Assembly: GCA_028869355.1 (NCBI GenBank)
Contig: JAGWSK010000277.1
Location: 1 to 6,445, forward strand
Source of the DNA: Alphaproteobacteria bacterium
GTDB lineage: Bacteria; Pseudomonadota; Alphaproteobacteria; Micropepsales; Micropepsaceae
Length of the DNA: 6,445 nt
Direction of reading: 5' to 3'
Below, in pieces: positions 1 to 5,887 of this stretch. A program made the translations under genes and the position numbers. How positions within the stretch are numbered: position 1 is the stretch's first letter; each line of letters opens with the position of its first letter. The notes under the pieces are model-generated. The model searched no databases. It was not told the origin of the DNA and saw only the letters and a list, made by a program, of their open reading frames with translations.

Positions 1-464
1 AATTGCTCCTTTTCTTCGCCGGCTGCGGCAAACGAGAGTCCGCATAATCCGCGTTCCGTCACGGCGAGCAGCGCACGGCCGAGCAACGATTCGTGCCAGC
101 CATAGCAAACCGTCAAACCTGCACCACGCTTGGCATATTTTCCGGGAGTCATTGCCTCCACTTTCAGCACGAGGTCATGCAGCCGGGATGGGCCCGACAG
201 TCCCGAGTCGAGGGCCGCATCAAGAACCGGCCGTCCTTGTTCGAGCGCGCGCTTCGCGCGTTCCAACGTCAGATGTGCGACAAACGCTTTCGGGCTGACG
301 CCGGCCAATCGCGTAAACTCGCGCTGAAAGTGCCACGGCGACAGGCCGGCAACACCGGCAGCTTCCGCGAGCTCCGGCTGCCGCCGGAAATTATCGGCGA
401 GATAAAGCAGCGCCCGCGAAATTGCGCCGTAATTCGAAGTCCTGAGTTCAGCCAGATCCGACAT
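1..464 (-). CDS. ada: Ada-type AraC HTH / methylated-DNA-[protein]-cysteine S-methyltransferase, partial (C-terminus off left edge)
   Basis: The first 154 residues of a two-domain regulator/repair protein are present. Residues 12-110 form an AraC-type helix-turn-helix domain: an 'LSPWHFQREF' recognition region at 41-50, 'GVSPKAF' at 55-61, and the usual closing 'MTPGKY' at 105-110. From about residue 115 ('GAGLTVCYG', then 'VTERGLCGL' at 135-143) the protein enters the N-terminal part of an O6-alkylguanine-DNA alkyltransferase domain. The catalytic PCHR cysteine motif would lie beyond the left edge, so activity cannot be checked here. The ATG start is firm: a TAA lies in frame only four codons upstream. 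The protein therefore lacks the N-terminal zinc/methylphosphotriester domain of E. coli Ada, a shortened form known in many bacteria. Family role: direct reversal of O6-alkylguanine by suicidal alkyl transfer, possibly with control of repair genes. It lies 50 bp downstream of the DUF2244 gene on the same strand and may be cotranscribed. No Shine-Dalgarno is evident. Confidence 0.88.
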   Translation of the reverse strand, partial: MSDLAELRTSNYGAISRALLYLADNFRRQPELAEAAGVAGLSPWHFQREFTRLAGVSPKAFVAHLTLERAKRALEQGRPVLDAALDSGLSGPSRLHDLVLKVEAMTPGKYAKRGAGLTVCYGWHESLLGRALLAVTERGLCGLSFAAAGEEKEQ

Positions 465-514
465 GGCGCGACGTTACGCGCTGCAAGTGCCGCTTGCGAC
501 CCGATTCTTGCGCA

Positions 515-994
515 TCACTCCGTTGGCAATGCCTGACGCGCGTCGCGCAGCGCCTGGCGCAAGGCTTCGGCCAGACGGGCACGTTCCTCGGCCCCGAGGA
601 ATGACCCGACAACCCAGCGCCGCTTGTGGACGACCAGCGCGACTTCTGCTCCCAGCAGCTCCGGATCGTCGTGTTCGACCCTCAACCAATAAGGATTGAT
701 CTCTTCGCGGCGAACATGACCCGTAGCGCTGATTCGCTCGATCAGGAGCGCATCGGCGGTCAGGCGCAAATATTCGCGCCGCCGGCTCGCGCGGACGCTT
801 ACGCGCATGGCCCAGGCAAGCAAAGCCACGTCGAGGCCAAAAAATGGCGTCACCGGCCAGGCGCCATGCAAGGCAAACATGACTCCAGCGGCGAAGCTCA
901 CCACTGCGGCGAATCCGATCACGAGCGCGACCGCCCTGGGCTTGAGTGGCGGATTGGGCTCGATCAGCGCCTCAAGAAAGACCTTCCTGGCCAT
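515..994 (-). CDS. DUF2244 domain-containing integral membrane protein
   Basis: A 159-residue protein that I recognise as the DUF2244 family, common in alphaproteobacteria and of unknown function. It has a short cytosolic-looking N-terminus with the family-style 'IEPNPPLKP' (11-19). Two hydrophobic membrane segments follow at about 21-42 and 46-63, separated by 'HGAWPV', with the diagnostic 'PFFGLDVALL' at 50-59. The C-terminal half (about 64-159) is charged and probably forms a soluble domain, including 'NPYWLRVEHDD' and 'GSFLGAEERARLAEALRQAL', which resembles the end of other family members. The start is fixed by an in-frame TAA two codons upstream of the ATG. It follows the small lipoprotein gene by 8 bp, and an AAGG just before the ATG is a close-set ribosome binding site. 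The two genes are probably cotranscribed, with the Ada-type gene downstream. Family assignment is secure; function is not known. Confidence 0.88.
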   Translation of the reverse strand: MARKVFLEALIEPNPPLKPRAVALVIGFAAVVSFAAGVMFALHGAWPVTPFFGLDVALLAWAMRVSVRASRRREYLRLTADALLIERISATGHVRREEINPYWLRVEHDDPELLGAEVALVVHKRRWVVGSFLGAEERARLAEALRQALRDARQALPTE

Positions 995-1002
995 GCCTTA
1001 TA

Positions 1003-1269
1003 TTACCCGCAGCGGCGGTGGAATTCGACGTGCCCACCGTGGTCGGCCCACCACGGATCATCCAGGCCAAGCGTACAGGGATCGGTCAGGGTTCCAACCG
1101 TAACCTCGGGTCCTGCAACCGGAGCGGGAATATCCGCAGCCAAACCCGCCACTTCCGGCGAAGGCGCATAGGCCGTCTGCGCAGCCGGCGTTTGCGGGGT
1201 CGAACACGATGCAAGAGCCAAAGCGATGCTGCACATCGCGGTGGCGGCAAAACTCCTGACTTCCGACAT
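1003..1269 (-). CDS. small predicted lipoprotein, 88 aa, with Cys/His-rich C-terminus
   Basis: I do not recognise this protein as a named family. Residues 1-22 form a short lipoprotein signal peptide: R5, a hydrophobic stretch at about 8-20, and lipobox L19-A20-S21-C22. Cys22 would be lipidated. Residue +2 is Ser rather than Asp, which favours outer-membrane sorting by the usual rule. The mature part is 67 residues. It begins with a Pro/Ala-rich, probably flexible linker (23-62), followed by a compact tail with C65, two adjacent Trp (73-74), H77, H80, H84 and C87. The cysteines could form a disulfide, or the Cys/His set could bind metal; both ideas are inference. The start is unambiguous because a TGA lies two codons before the ATG. 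The gene is first in the minus-strand set and is followed after 8 bp by the DUF2244 membrane protein gene, which suggests a linked envelope role. The lipobox and the tight operon spacing are the main evidence that it is real. Confidence 0.68.
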   Translation of the reverse strand: MSEVRSFAATAMCSIALALASCSTPQTPAAQTAYAPSPEVAGLAADIPAPVAGPEVTVGTLTDPCTLGLDDPWWADHGGHVEFHRRCG

Positions 1270-1358
1270 GATTCAAAACCGGTAAGGATTCGCTGTGGGA
1301 ACGGTGCCGCGTTGTGGATTGTTCCGCTGCTGCCGCTCCCGCACCCCGGCATAACCGC

Positions 1359-1364
1359 TATAAC
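1359..1364 (+). promoter_or_regulatory. possible -10 box of nth
   Basis: TATAAC matches the sigma-70 -10 consensus at 5 of 6 positions and sits 3 bp before the tandem ATGATG start of nth. No good -35 hexamer is found 16-18 bp upstream. If used, transcription would begin at about 1370-1372, essentially on the start codon. Weak evidence; given because no Shine-Dalgarno precedes nth. Confidence 0.22.
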
Positions 1365-1367
1365 TTG

Positions 1368-2078
1368 ATGATGCCGCGCCCGTTCAAACCGTCCGAAGTC
1401 GAACAATTCTTTTCGCGCTTCGCGGCGGCGAATCCCAATCCGCGTTCCGAGCTCGAATATAAAAATCCTTACACGCTCCTGGTCGCGGTCGTGCTTTCGG
1501 CCCAGGCCACCGACAAGGGTGTGAACAAAGCAACGGCGCGGATTTTTCCCAAAATCGATTCGGCCGAAAAGATGCTGGGCTTCGGCGAAGACAATTTGCG
1601 TGAAGCTATCAGGACGATCGGCCTCTATCGCAACAAGGCCAAAAACGTTATCGCGCTGTCAAAGGTGCTGGCCGAGAAACACAGCGGCGAAGTGCCGAAG
1701 GATCGTGAGCAGCTTGAGCAACTGCCGGGTGTCGGCCGCAAGACCGCGAACGTGGTGCTCAATGTCGCGTTTGGTCTTCCGACAATTGCGGTCGATACGC
1801 ATATTTTTCGCGTTGCCAATCGCACAGGACTGGCACCCGGAAAAACTCCGCGCGAAGTCGAAGACGCACTCGAAAAAATCGTTCCGGATAAATTCAAACT
1901 GCACGCGCATCACTGGCTGATTCTGCACGGCCGCTATGTCTGCATCGCGCGCAAGCCGAATTGCCCGTCCTGTTTCGTTGCCGACCTTTGCCGTTATCAG
2001 CCGAAGACGCCACCGGCAGGCGCGGATGCGGATTCGGAACGCAAGCTGATCAGGGCTGCGCGGCGGGTGCGCTCATGA
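1368..2078 (+). CDS. nth: endonuclease III (DNA glycosylase / AP lyase)
   Basis: Bifunctional base-excision repair enzyme: it removes oxidised pyrimidines such as thymine glycol and nicks the abasic site by beta-elimination. The 236-residue product (E. coli Nth has 211) carries every diagnostic element. The helix-hairpin-helix 'LPGVGRKTANVV' at 119-130 contains the Schiff-base lysine K125, and 'VDTHIFRV' at 142-149 contains the catalytic aspartate D143. The iron-sulfur loop has C192, C199, C202 and C208, spaced C-x6-C-x2-C-x5-C as for a [4Fe-4S] cluster. The N-terminal 'YTLLVAVVLSAQATD' (35-49) is also typical. I chose the first ATG of an ATGATG pair; a GTG at 1314 would add 18 residues of non-family sequence, and the second ATG at 1371 is equally plausible. 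No Shine-Dalgarno is visible. It is divergent from the lipoprotein/DUF2244 genes, and its last 29 bp overlap the 3' end of the convergent lipoprotein gene. The Arg-rich C-terminal tail beyond the cluster is extra. Confidence 0.97.
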   Translation: MMPRPFKPSEVEQFFSRFAAANPNPRSELEYKNPYTLLVAVVLSAQATDKGVNKATARIFPKIDSAEKMLGFGEDNLREAIRTIGLYRNKAKNVIALSKVLAEKHSGEVPKDREQLEQLPGVGRKTANVVLNVAFGLPTIAVDTHIFRVANRTGLAPGKTPREVEDALEKIVPDKFKLHAHHWLILHGRYVCIARKPNCPSCFVADLCRYQPKTPPAGADADSERKLIRAARRVRS

Positions 2079-2589
2079 CTATCGGCGCAGCCGCCATGCG
2101 TTCTTCCACTGCGGATATGCACGCTGGATCAGTCGCCATATCCATGCCCCGCGGCAAGGTTTCGGTGTAGCGAAGGCGCAACATACCGCCTTCCTGTTGC
2201 ATGAAAAAAAACACCGAGCAGCTTTGAGCATCGTAACGCCACAGCTCGGTCCCCATTTCGCGCCGCACGAAGTCCGGATCGCCCAACCGCCTCCGCAAAG
2301 CGGTTGCCTCCATTGGAAGCGGCTGCGGCATGGCCATCTCTGGCGGCGCCGGCGCGATTGCGGCAGGCATCATTGGCCGCACCGGCGCGGTTGGGGCCGG
2401 CATAATCATCGGCTCTGGTTCAGGCAGCGGCGGCGGAGATATTGAGGGCGAAACAAGTGGCGCCTGGTTTTCGGGCCGCGGCATCATCATCGGCCGGGGC
2501 GTCATGCAGCCGGACAGTCCGATGCACGACAACGCCAAAACAGGAAAACAACTCGCTTTCACGGACTTGCTCGACATGCGCCGCGGCAT
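2050..2589 (-). CDS. predicted lipoprotein with Met/Pro-rich linker and C-terminal SmpA/OmlA-like module
   Basis: No named family recognised with certainty. Signal peptide: positively charged start (R3, R4, K8, K11), hydrophobic core at about 15-25, lipobox L25-S26-G27-C28. Residue +2 is Met, so outer-membrane sorting is likely. Residues 29-93 form a low-complexity linker in which 23 of 65 residues are Pro and 11 are Met. From about 96 a small globular module follows: 'LRRRLGDPDFVRRE' (98-111), 'ELWRYDAQSC' (115-124), then hydrophobic and charged beta-like segments, with C124 and C157 as a possible disulfide pair. The 'L-x-x-x-LG-x-P...W-x-Y' pattern recalls SmpA/OmlA (BamE-like) and related lipoproteins, but this is a resemblance only. 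Two starts are possible: the ATG at 2589 or the ATG at 2577 (M5), which still leaves a good signal peptide; neither has a clear ribosome binding site. The gene is divergent from adenosine kinase (41 bp) and overlaps nth tail to tail by 29 bp. Confidence 0.78.
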   Translation of the reverse strand: MPRRMSSKSVKASCFPVLALSCIGLSGCMTPRPMMMPRPENQAPLVSPSISPPPLPEPEPMIMPAPTAPVRPMMPAAIAPAPPEMAMPQPLPMEATALRRRLGDPDFVRREMGTELWRYDAQSCSVFFFMQQEGGMLRLRYTETLPRGMDMATDPACISAVEERMAAAPIVMSAPAAQP

Positions 2590-2598
2590 TCTTATAAA
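2571..2598 (+). promoter_or_regulatory. predicted sigma-70-type promoter of the adenosine kinase gene
   Basis: A TCGACA at 2571-2576 (5 of 6 to TTGACA) and a TATAAA at 2593-2598 (5 of 6 to TATAAT) are separated by a 16-bp spacer. Transcription would start near 2605, giving a leader of about 26 nt that contains the AGGGG at 2622-2626 just ahead of the ATG at 2631. The -35 box and most of the spacer lie inside the 5' coding end of the divergent lipoprotein gene. Found by eye; no scoring against a genomic background was possible. Confidence 0.42.
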
Positions 2599-2621
2599 CG
2601 CTATTGCAAGAAAGCCGCTAC

Positions 2622-2627
2622 AGGGGA
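2622..2627 (+). promoter_or_regulatory. ribosome binding site deciding the adenosine kinase start
   Basis: AGGGGA lies 3 nt before the ATG at 2631. It supports that start over an in-frame TTG at 2604, which would add nine residues of no family character and would fall at or before the predicted transcription start. Confidence 0.55.
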
Positions 2628-2630
2628 TTC

Positions 2631-3632
2631 ATGACGCATAATTTCGACGTCATCGGCATCGGCAACGCGATCGTCGATGTGATTTTCGCGGCTTCCGACC
2701 AGTTCCTGCTGGACCACAGCATCGCCAAATCGGTGATGACCCTGATCGACGAAGTGCATGCGGCGCGGCTCATCGCCGCAGCGGAAAATCCGACGGAAAG
2801 CTCGGGTGGCTCAGCGGCAAACACAATGGCCGGACTGGCATCCTTCGGTAGCCAGGGCTGGTTTATCGGTAAAATCAAAAACGATCGTCTGGGCGATTCC
2901 TTCGCACGCGACCTCGCGCGTATCGGCGTTCACTACGATACGCCGATGGCGGCAGGCGGGCCGTCAACCGCCTGCTGCATCATTGCCGTAACGCCCGATG
3001 GACATCGCAGCATGAGCACCTATCTCGGCGCCTGCCGCGAACTGACGCCCGGCGACATTGACGAAAAACGAATCACCGGCGACGGCGTACTTTATGTCGA
3101 GGGCTATCTCTGGGACGACGAAAGGTCCAAGGCCGCAATCCGCAAGGCCATTCGCGCCGCCAAAAAAAGCGGCCGCAAGATCGCCTTCACCTGTTCGGAT
3201 CCGTTTTGCGTCGGCCGTTACCGGCACGAATTCCTTCACCTGCTCGCGCAGGATATCGACATTCTGTTCGCCAATGAGGAAGAGGCCAAAACCCTGTTCG
3301 GCGTCACCGACTTCCACGCCGCGCTGCAACAGGCACGCGACTGGCCTGGCATTGCCGCCCTCACGCGTTCGGAAAAAGGCTGCGTTGTCGCCGCCCCGGA
3401 CGGCGAGATCCATATCCGGGAAGCCGAGCCGGTCGAGCGCGTTGTCGATACCACCGGTGCCGGCGATCAGTTTGCCGCGGGCTTTCTGCACGGTTTTGCG
3501 CTCGGGCGCGATCTTGGCGATTGCGCTCGCTTCGGTGGCATCGCCGCCGCTGAAGTGATTTCGCATTATGGCGGCCGGCCGCAGCAATCCTTCGCCGCAC
3601 TTGCCCGCAAAGCAGGATTTGATCCCGCTTAG
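2631..3632 (+). CDS. adenosine kinase, PfkB/ribokinase family
   Basis: Cytosolic sugar/nucleoside kinase, most likely phosphorylating adenosine to AMP with ATP (purine salvage). The 333-residue length is normal for the family. Landmarks in order: the N-terminal strand 'VIGIGNAIVDV' at 7-17; 'SGGSAANT' at 58-65, the substrate-pocket glycine motif of PfkB proteins; and 'GKIKNDRLGDSF', the first PfkB signature. Then come 'YVEGYLWD', 'IDILFANEEEA' and the ATP/anion-hole signature 'DTTGAGDQFAAGF' starting at 273, with the catalytic base D279. The N-terminal half and 'ILFANEEEA' resemble eukaryotic adenosine kinases more than ribokinase or fructokinase, which supports the substrate call. Even so, PfkB specificity cannot be proven from motifs. 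The ATG start is backed by the AGGGG upstream. The gene appears monocistronic: divergent to a lipoprotein gene and convergent with yjbQ after a 34-bp gap in which no strong terminator is seen. Confidence 0.93.
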   Translation: MTHNFDVIGIGNAIVDVIFAASDQFLLDHSIAKSVMTLIDEVHAARLIAAAENPTESSGGSAANTMAGLASFGSQGWFIGKIKNDRLGDSFARDLARIGVHYDTPMAAGGPSTACCIIAVTPDGHRSMSTYLGACRELTPGDIDEKRITGDGVLYVEGYLWDDERSKAAIRKAIRAAKKSGRKIAFTCSDPFCVGRYRHEFLHLLAQDIDILFANEEEAKTLFGVTDFHAALQQARDWPGIAALTRSEKGCVVAAPDGEIHIREAEPVERVVDTTGAGDQFAAGFLHGFALGRDLGDCARFGGIAAAEVISHYGGRPQQSFAALARKAGFDPA

Positions 3633-3666
3633 AAGATCTGCGGGGGTGCCGCCCCAACGCCACCAG

Positions 3667-4083
3667 CTACTCGCCGATGATATGCATCAGCACTTGGCGT
3701 TGATGCGGCGCGTCGCGATGTTCAAAGAGATAGATCGCCTGCCAGGTTCCAAGCTGCGGGTTCCCGTCTGCCACCGGAATTGACAGAGAGGTCTGTGTCA
3801 GCGCTGCGCGGATGTGGCTGGGCATGTCATCCGGGCCCTCGGTCGTGTGCCGGTAATTGGCGTTTCGCGGCGCCAGCCGGGCAAACGCGTCGGCGAGATC
3901 CTTCAGCACATCCGGATCAGCGTTCTCCTGAATCAGAAGCGATGCCGATGTGTGCTGAATAAACAGGGTCAGGAGGCCGGTTGTGATTCCCGCCGACGCG
4001 ACAAACTTTCGCACGCGATCCGTAATGTCGGTGAACTTCTCTCGCGAAGCTGCAATCGTCAGGCGCTCCTGCCGCTGCTTCAT
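3667..4083 (-). CDS. yjbQ: YjbQ/UPF0047 family protein (secondary thiamine-phosphate synthase type)
   Basis: A 138-residue protein of the UPF0047 (COG0432) family, the usual full length. Conserved blocks: 'TLFIQHTSASLLIQENADP' at 39-57 with H44; 'YRHTTEGPDDMPSHI' at 77-91 with H79, E82, D85, D86 and H90; 'LGTWQAIYLFEHR' at 111-123. These His/Asp/Glu residues cluster as a probable metal or phosphate site in family structures. The E. coli member has weak thiamine-phosphate synthase activity, which underlies the common annotation; the true physiological role is unsettled. The reading frame is open upstream to 4206, but family similarity begins at the ATG at 4083, which shares its A with the smr stop (TGATG), so coupled translation is expected. 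It is the last gene of the Tim44-mltA-smr-yjbQ string and converges on adenosine kinase. There is no thiamine gene nearby to support the thiamine role. Confidence 0.93.
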   Translation of the reverse strand: MKQRQERLTIAASREKFTDITDRVRKFVASAGITTGLLTLFIQHTSASLLIQENADPDVLKDLADAFARLAPRNANYRHTTEGPDDMPSHIRAALTQTSLSIPVADGNPQLGTWQAIYLFEHRDAPHQRQVLMHIIGE

Positions 4084-4586
4084 CACCGCGTTCCGGCAGG
4101 CCTGCGCTTTTGCAGAGCAACATAGAACGCGCCGCCACCACCATGTTTGGCATGTGCTTCGCGCATGCCGATGACGCGGCTGCCAAGTTCGGCGCCGTTC
4201 AGCCACAGCGGCAGACTGTTGCGCAAAACCCCACCCTTCCCGGTGATCACCAGCACCAGCCGCTTTCCTTCCGAAATGCTTCGGGCGAGAAACGCCACAA
4301 GCAGGCGGTAGGCGCTGTCATAGTTGTGGCCGTGCAAATCGATGCGCGCTTCCGGTTCCAGCCGGCCGCGGCGAAGTCGCGCTTCTACGTGGCCGCGGAT
4401 CGGAGCCGCTTCTGCGGCGGGCTCGACGAACGCGATTTCCCGGCGCGTCGATGGAACAAAACTGCGCCGGTGCTCGCCGGCGGCTGTCACGGCAACCGGC
4501 CGTTTCGCCAGCGGCGTTGCGTCTCGCATGGCGTGACGAAAAAACGCTTCGTCTTCGGGTGAAATCACATTGGGCCGCCGGTTCAT
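4083..4586 (-). CDS. Smr domain-containing protein (MutS2 C-terminal type)
   Basis: A 167-residue stand-alone Smr protein. The N-terminal part (1-75) is charged and probably partly disordered, opening with 'ISPEDEAFFRHAM' as is usual for proteobacterial stand-alone Smr proteins. The Smr domain occupies about 79-160: 'IDLHGHNYDSA' at 82-92 (the LDLHG motif, H85), 'VLVITGKG' at 111-118, and 'HGGGGAFYVAL' at 148-158. Smr domains bind nucleic acid and several nick DNA or cleave RNA; the LDxH and TGxG motifs needed for this are intact. Which substrate this one acts on cannot be told. The ATG lies inside an ATGA overlap with the mltA stop (4 nt shared), there is no Shine-Dalgarno, and the stop overlaps the yjbQ start by 1 nt, so both junctions look translationally coupled. 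Position next to mltA is typical of alphaproteobacteria. Confidence 0.93.
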   Translation of the reverse strand: MNRRPNVISPEDEAFFRHAMRDATPLAKRPVAVTAAGEHRRSFVPSTRREIAFVEPAAEAAPIRGHVEARLRRGRLEPEARIDLHGHNYDSAYRLLVAFLARSISEGKRLVLVITGKGGVLRNSLPLWLNGAELGSRVIGMREAHAKHGGGGAFYVALQKRRPAGTR

Positions 4587-5884
4587 GACAGCGGAATGTT
4601 ACCGCGCTGCGGCAGCCGCGCCGCAACCGCTCTCGGCAACAACACGGTCACTCGTGCTGAATTTTTCATGCGTCCTGCAATCGCAGCTGCATCTGGACCA
4701 AAGCCCCAATACACGTCGCCGCGTAAGGGCCCGCGGATCGCTCCGCCGGTGTCCTGCGCGATCAACAATTGGTCGAACATCCGGTCCGGTTGTGCGGAAT
4801 CCGGATCGGGCGCAGTGCCTTCGAGCCAAACCGGCACACCATAGGGATGGAATTCCGGATCGACCGCGAGACTCGCGCCGGGTGTGAGCGAGACACCTTC
4901 TGCGCCGTTCGCGCCCGCTTCCGGCTCGCCGATCGGTTGCTCGGTGAAGAAGATATACGACTCGTTCTCGTCCATGACCTCGCGCGCCTGATCCGGATGC
5001 GCAACCAGCCAGCCACGAATCGATTGAAGGGAAACTTCCTCGCTGGTCAATTCGCCGCGCTCGAGCAGCACGCTACCGATGGCGGTATAGGGCTGGCCGT
5101 TCTGGCCGGCATAGGCCGCGCGAACGACGCTGCCATCATCGAGAGCGACACGTCCGGATCCCTGGACCTGCATGAAAAACGCCCCGATGGCATCATCGAC
5201 ATAAAACAGCGGGGTGGCCGGAATCCCGTCGCGCTCGATTTCCGCCCGCGCCGGATACGGGACATAGCGGCTCATCAGCACCGACATCATCATCCGCATC
5301 GCAAAGGAGTCGGACGCCGCGGTATCGCGATACGCGGCTCCATCGATCTTCACCAGATCGGACGGAACACCGTAGATGGGAGTCTGATACTGATCATGGC
5401 GCGTGCGGCTGCCGAGCAGTTCCGGTTCGAAGTAACCGGTGAAAAATCCGTCGCTGCCAGCCTGCAACAGGCGCACCGGCACGAACTCGTCCTCAAAATA
5501 TTTGCGCACAGCCTCGACGCTCGCCGCACCCGTCGCATACGCGCGCTGGCAACTATTCCACCAGTCGCCTGCCGTTCCGGCATAGCCGGAACCGCCCATT
5601 GGTGTGTCCGCCGGTTCCCCCAGCATCAGCACGCACGAACGGCGGAACGCATTCAGGGCCTGCCGTGGATCGCTCTGGCTCCAGCCGGCCAGCTCCGAAA
5701 ACTGTACCGGGCTAAACGTCAGCGTCGCTGCAGGCGTGACCGGTGCCGATGGCGCCGGTGGAGCCGTCATGACCGGAGGCATTGGTGCGGAGGTGGCCAT
5801 GCGGGGTTGGCCAGCACAGGCCGCAAGGGCGACGATTGCGCCGGCAGCCAGCGGCCGCAGCAGAACCCGTTTACTCAACCTCAT
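4583..5884 (-). CDS. mltA: membrane-bound lytic murein transglycosylase A
   Basis: Outer-membrane lipoprotein that cleaves peptidoglycan between MurNAc and GlcNAc, leaving a 1,6-anhydro end. It is 433 residues (E. coli MltA has 365), the extra length partly a Pro/Ala linker at about 24-54. Lipoprotein signal: K5/R6, hydrophobic core, lipobox L20-A21-A22-C23, and Ala at +2, fitting the outer membrane. The MltA domain begins near 57 and contains 'FFTGYFEPELLGS' (147-159), the 'FFMQVQGSGRV' block, 'YAGQNGQPYTAIG' and 'NESYIFF'. The C-terminal 3D domain has its three aspartates: D342 in 'AVDPEFHPYGVPVWL', D378 in 'LLIAQDTGGAIRG' and D390 in 'GDVYWGFG'. The family's single catalytic aspartate belongs to this block. 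C84 and C112 could form a disulfide. The start is firm: the TAG of the preceding Tim44-like gene is in the same frame two codons before the ATG. The 3' end overlaps smr by 4 nt. Confidence 0.96.
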   Translation of the reverse strand: MRLSKRVLLRPLAAGAIVALAACAGQPRMATSAPMPPVMTAPPAPSAPVTPAATLTFSPVQFSELAGWSQSDPRQALNAFRRSCVLMLGEPADTPMGGSGYAGTAGDWWNSCQRAYATGAASVEAVRKYFEDEFVPVRLLQAGSDGFFTGYFEPELLGSRTRHDQYQTPIYGVPSDLVKIDGAAYRDTAASDSFAMRMMMSVLMSRYVPYPARAEIERDGIPATPLFYVDDAIGAFFMQVQGSGRVALDDGSVVRAAYAGQNGQPYTAIGSVLLERGELTSEEVSLQSIRGWLVAHPDQAREVMDENESYIFFTEQPIGEPEAGANGAEGVSLTPGASLAVDPEFHPYGVPVWLEGTAPDPDSAQPDRMFDQLLIAQDTGGAIRGPLRGDVYWGFGPDAAAIAGRMKNSARVTVLLPRAVAARLPQRGNIPLS

Positions 5885-5887
5885 GTT

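Noticed and set aside
626..1171. Open frames on the plus strand opposite the DUF2244 and small lipoprotein genes
   Set aside because: The minus strand carries a recognisable DUF2244 protein and a lipobox protein with tight operon spacing; the plus-strand translations have no family character.
1314..1367. GTG start at 1314 extending Nth by 18 residues
   Set aside because: The added residues match nothing in endonuclease III, and the family begins close to the tandem ATG at 1368.
2604..2630. TTG start at 2604 for adenosine kinase
   Set aside because: The ATG at 2631 has an AGGGG ahead of it and gives the usual family N-terminus. The TTG lies at or before the predicted transcription start.
2964..3587. 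A 207-codon open frame on the minus strand inside adenosine kinase
   Set aside because: It is antisense to a well-conserved PfkB gene, with no motif and no ribosome binding site. It is explained by codon bias of the real gene.
3642..3655. A GGGG...CCCC hairpin in the 34-bp gap between adenosine kinase and yjbQ, as a bidirectional terminator
   Set aside because: The stem is only 4 bp and no T-tract follows on either strand. It may be chance in GC-rich sequence.
4084..4206. In-frame N-terminal extension of YjbQ up to 4206
   Set aside because: The extra 41 residues are Trp/Arg/Cys-rich, resemble nothing in the family and lie inside smr in another frame. The ATG at 4083 gives the standard length.
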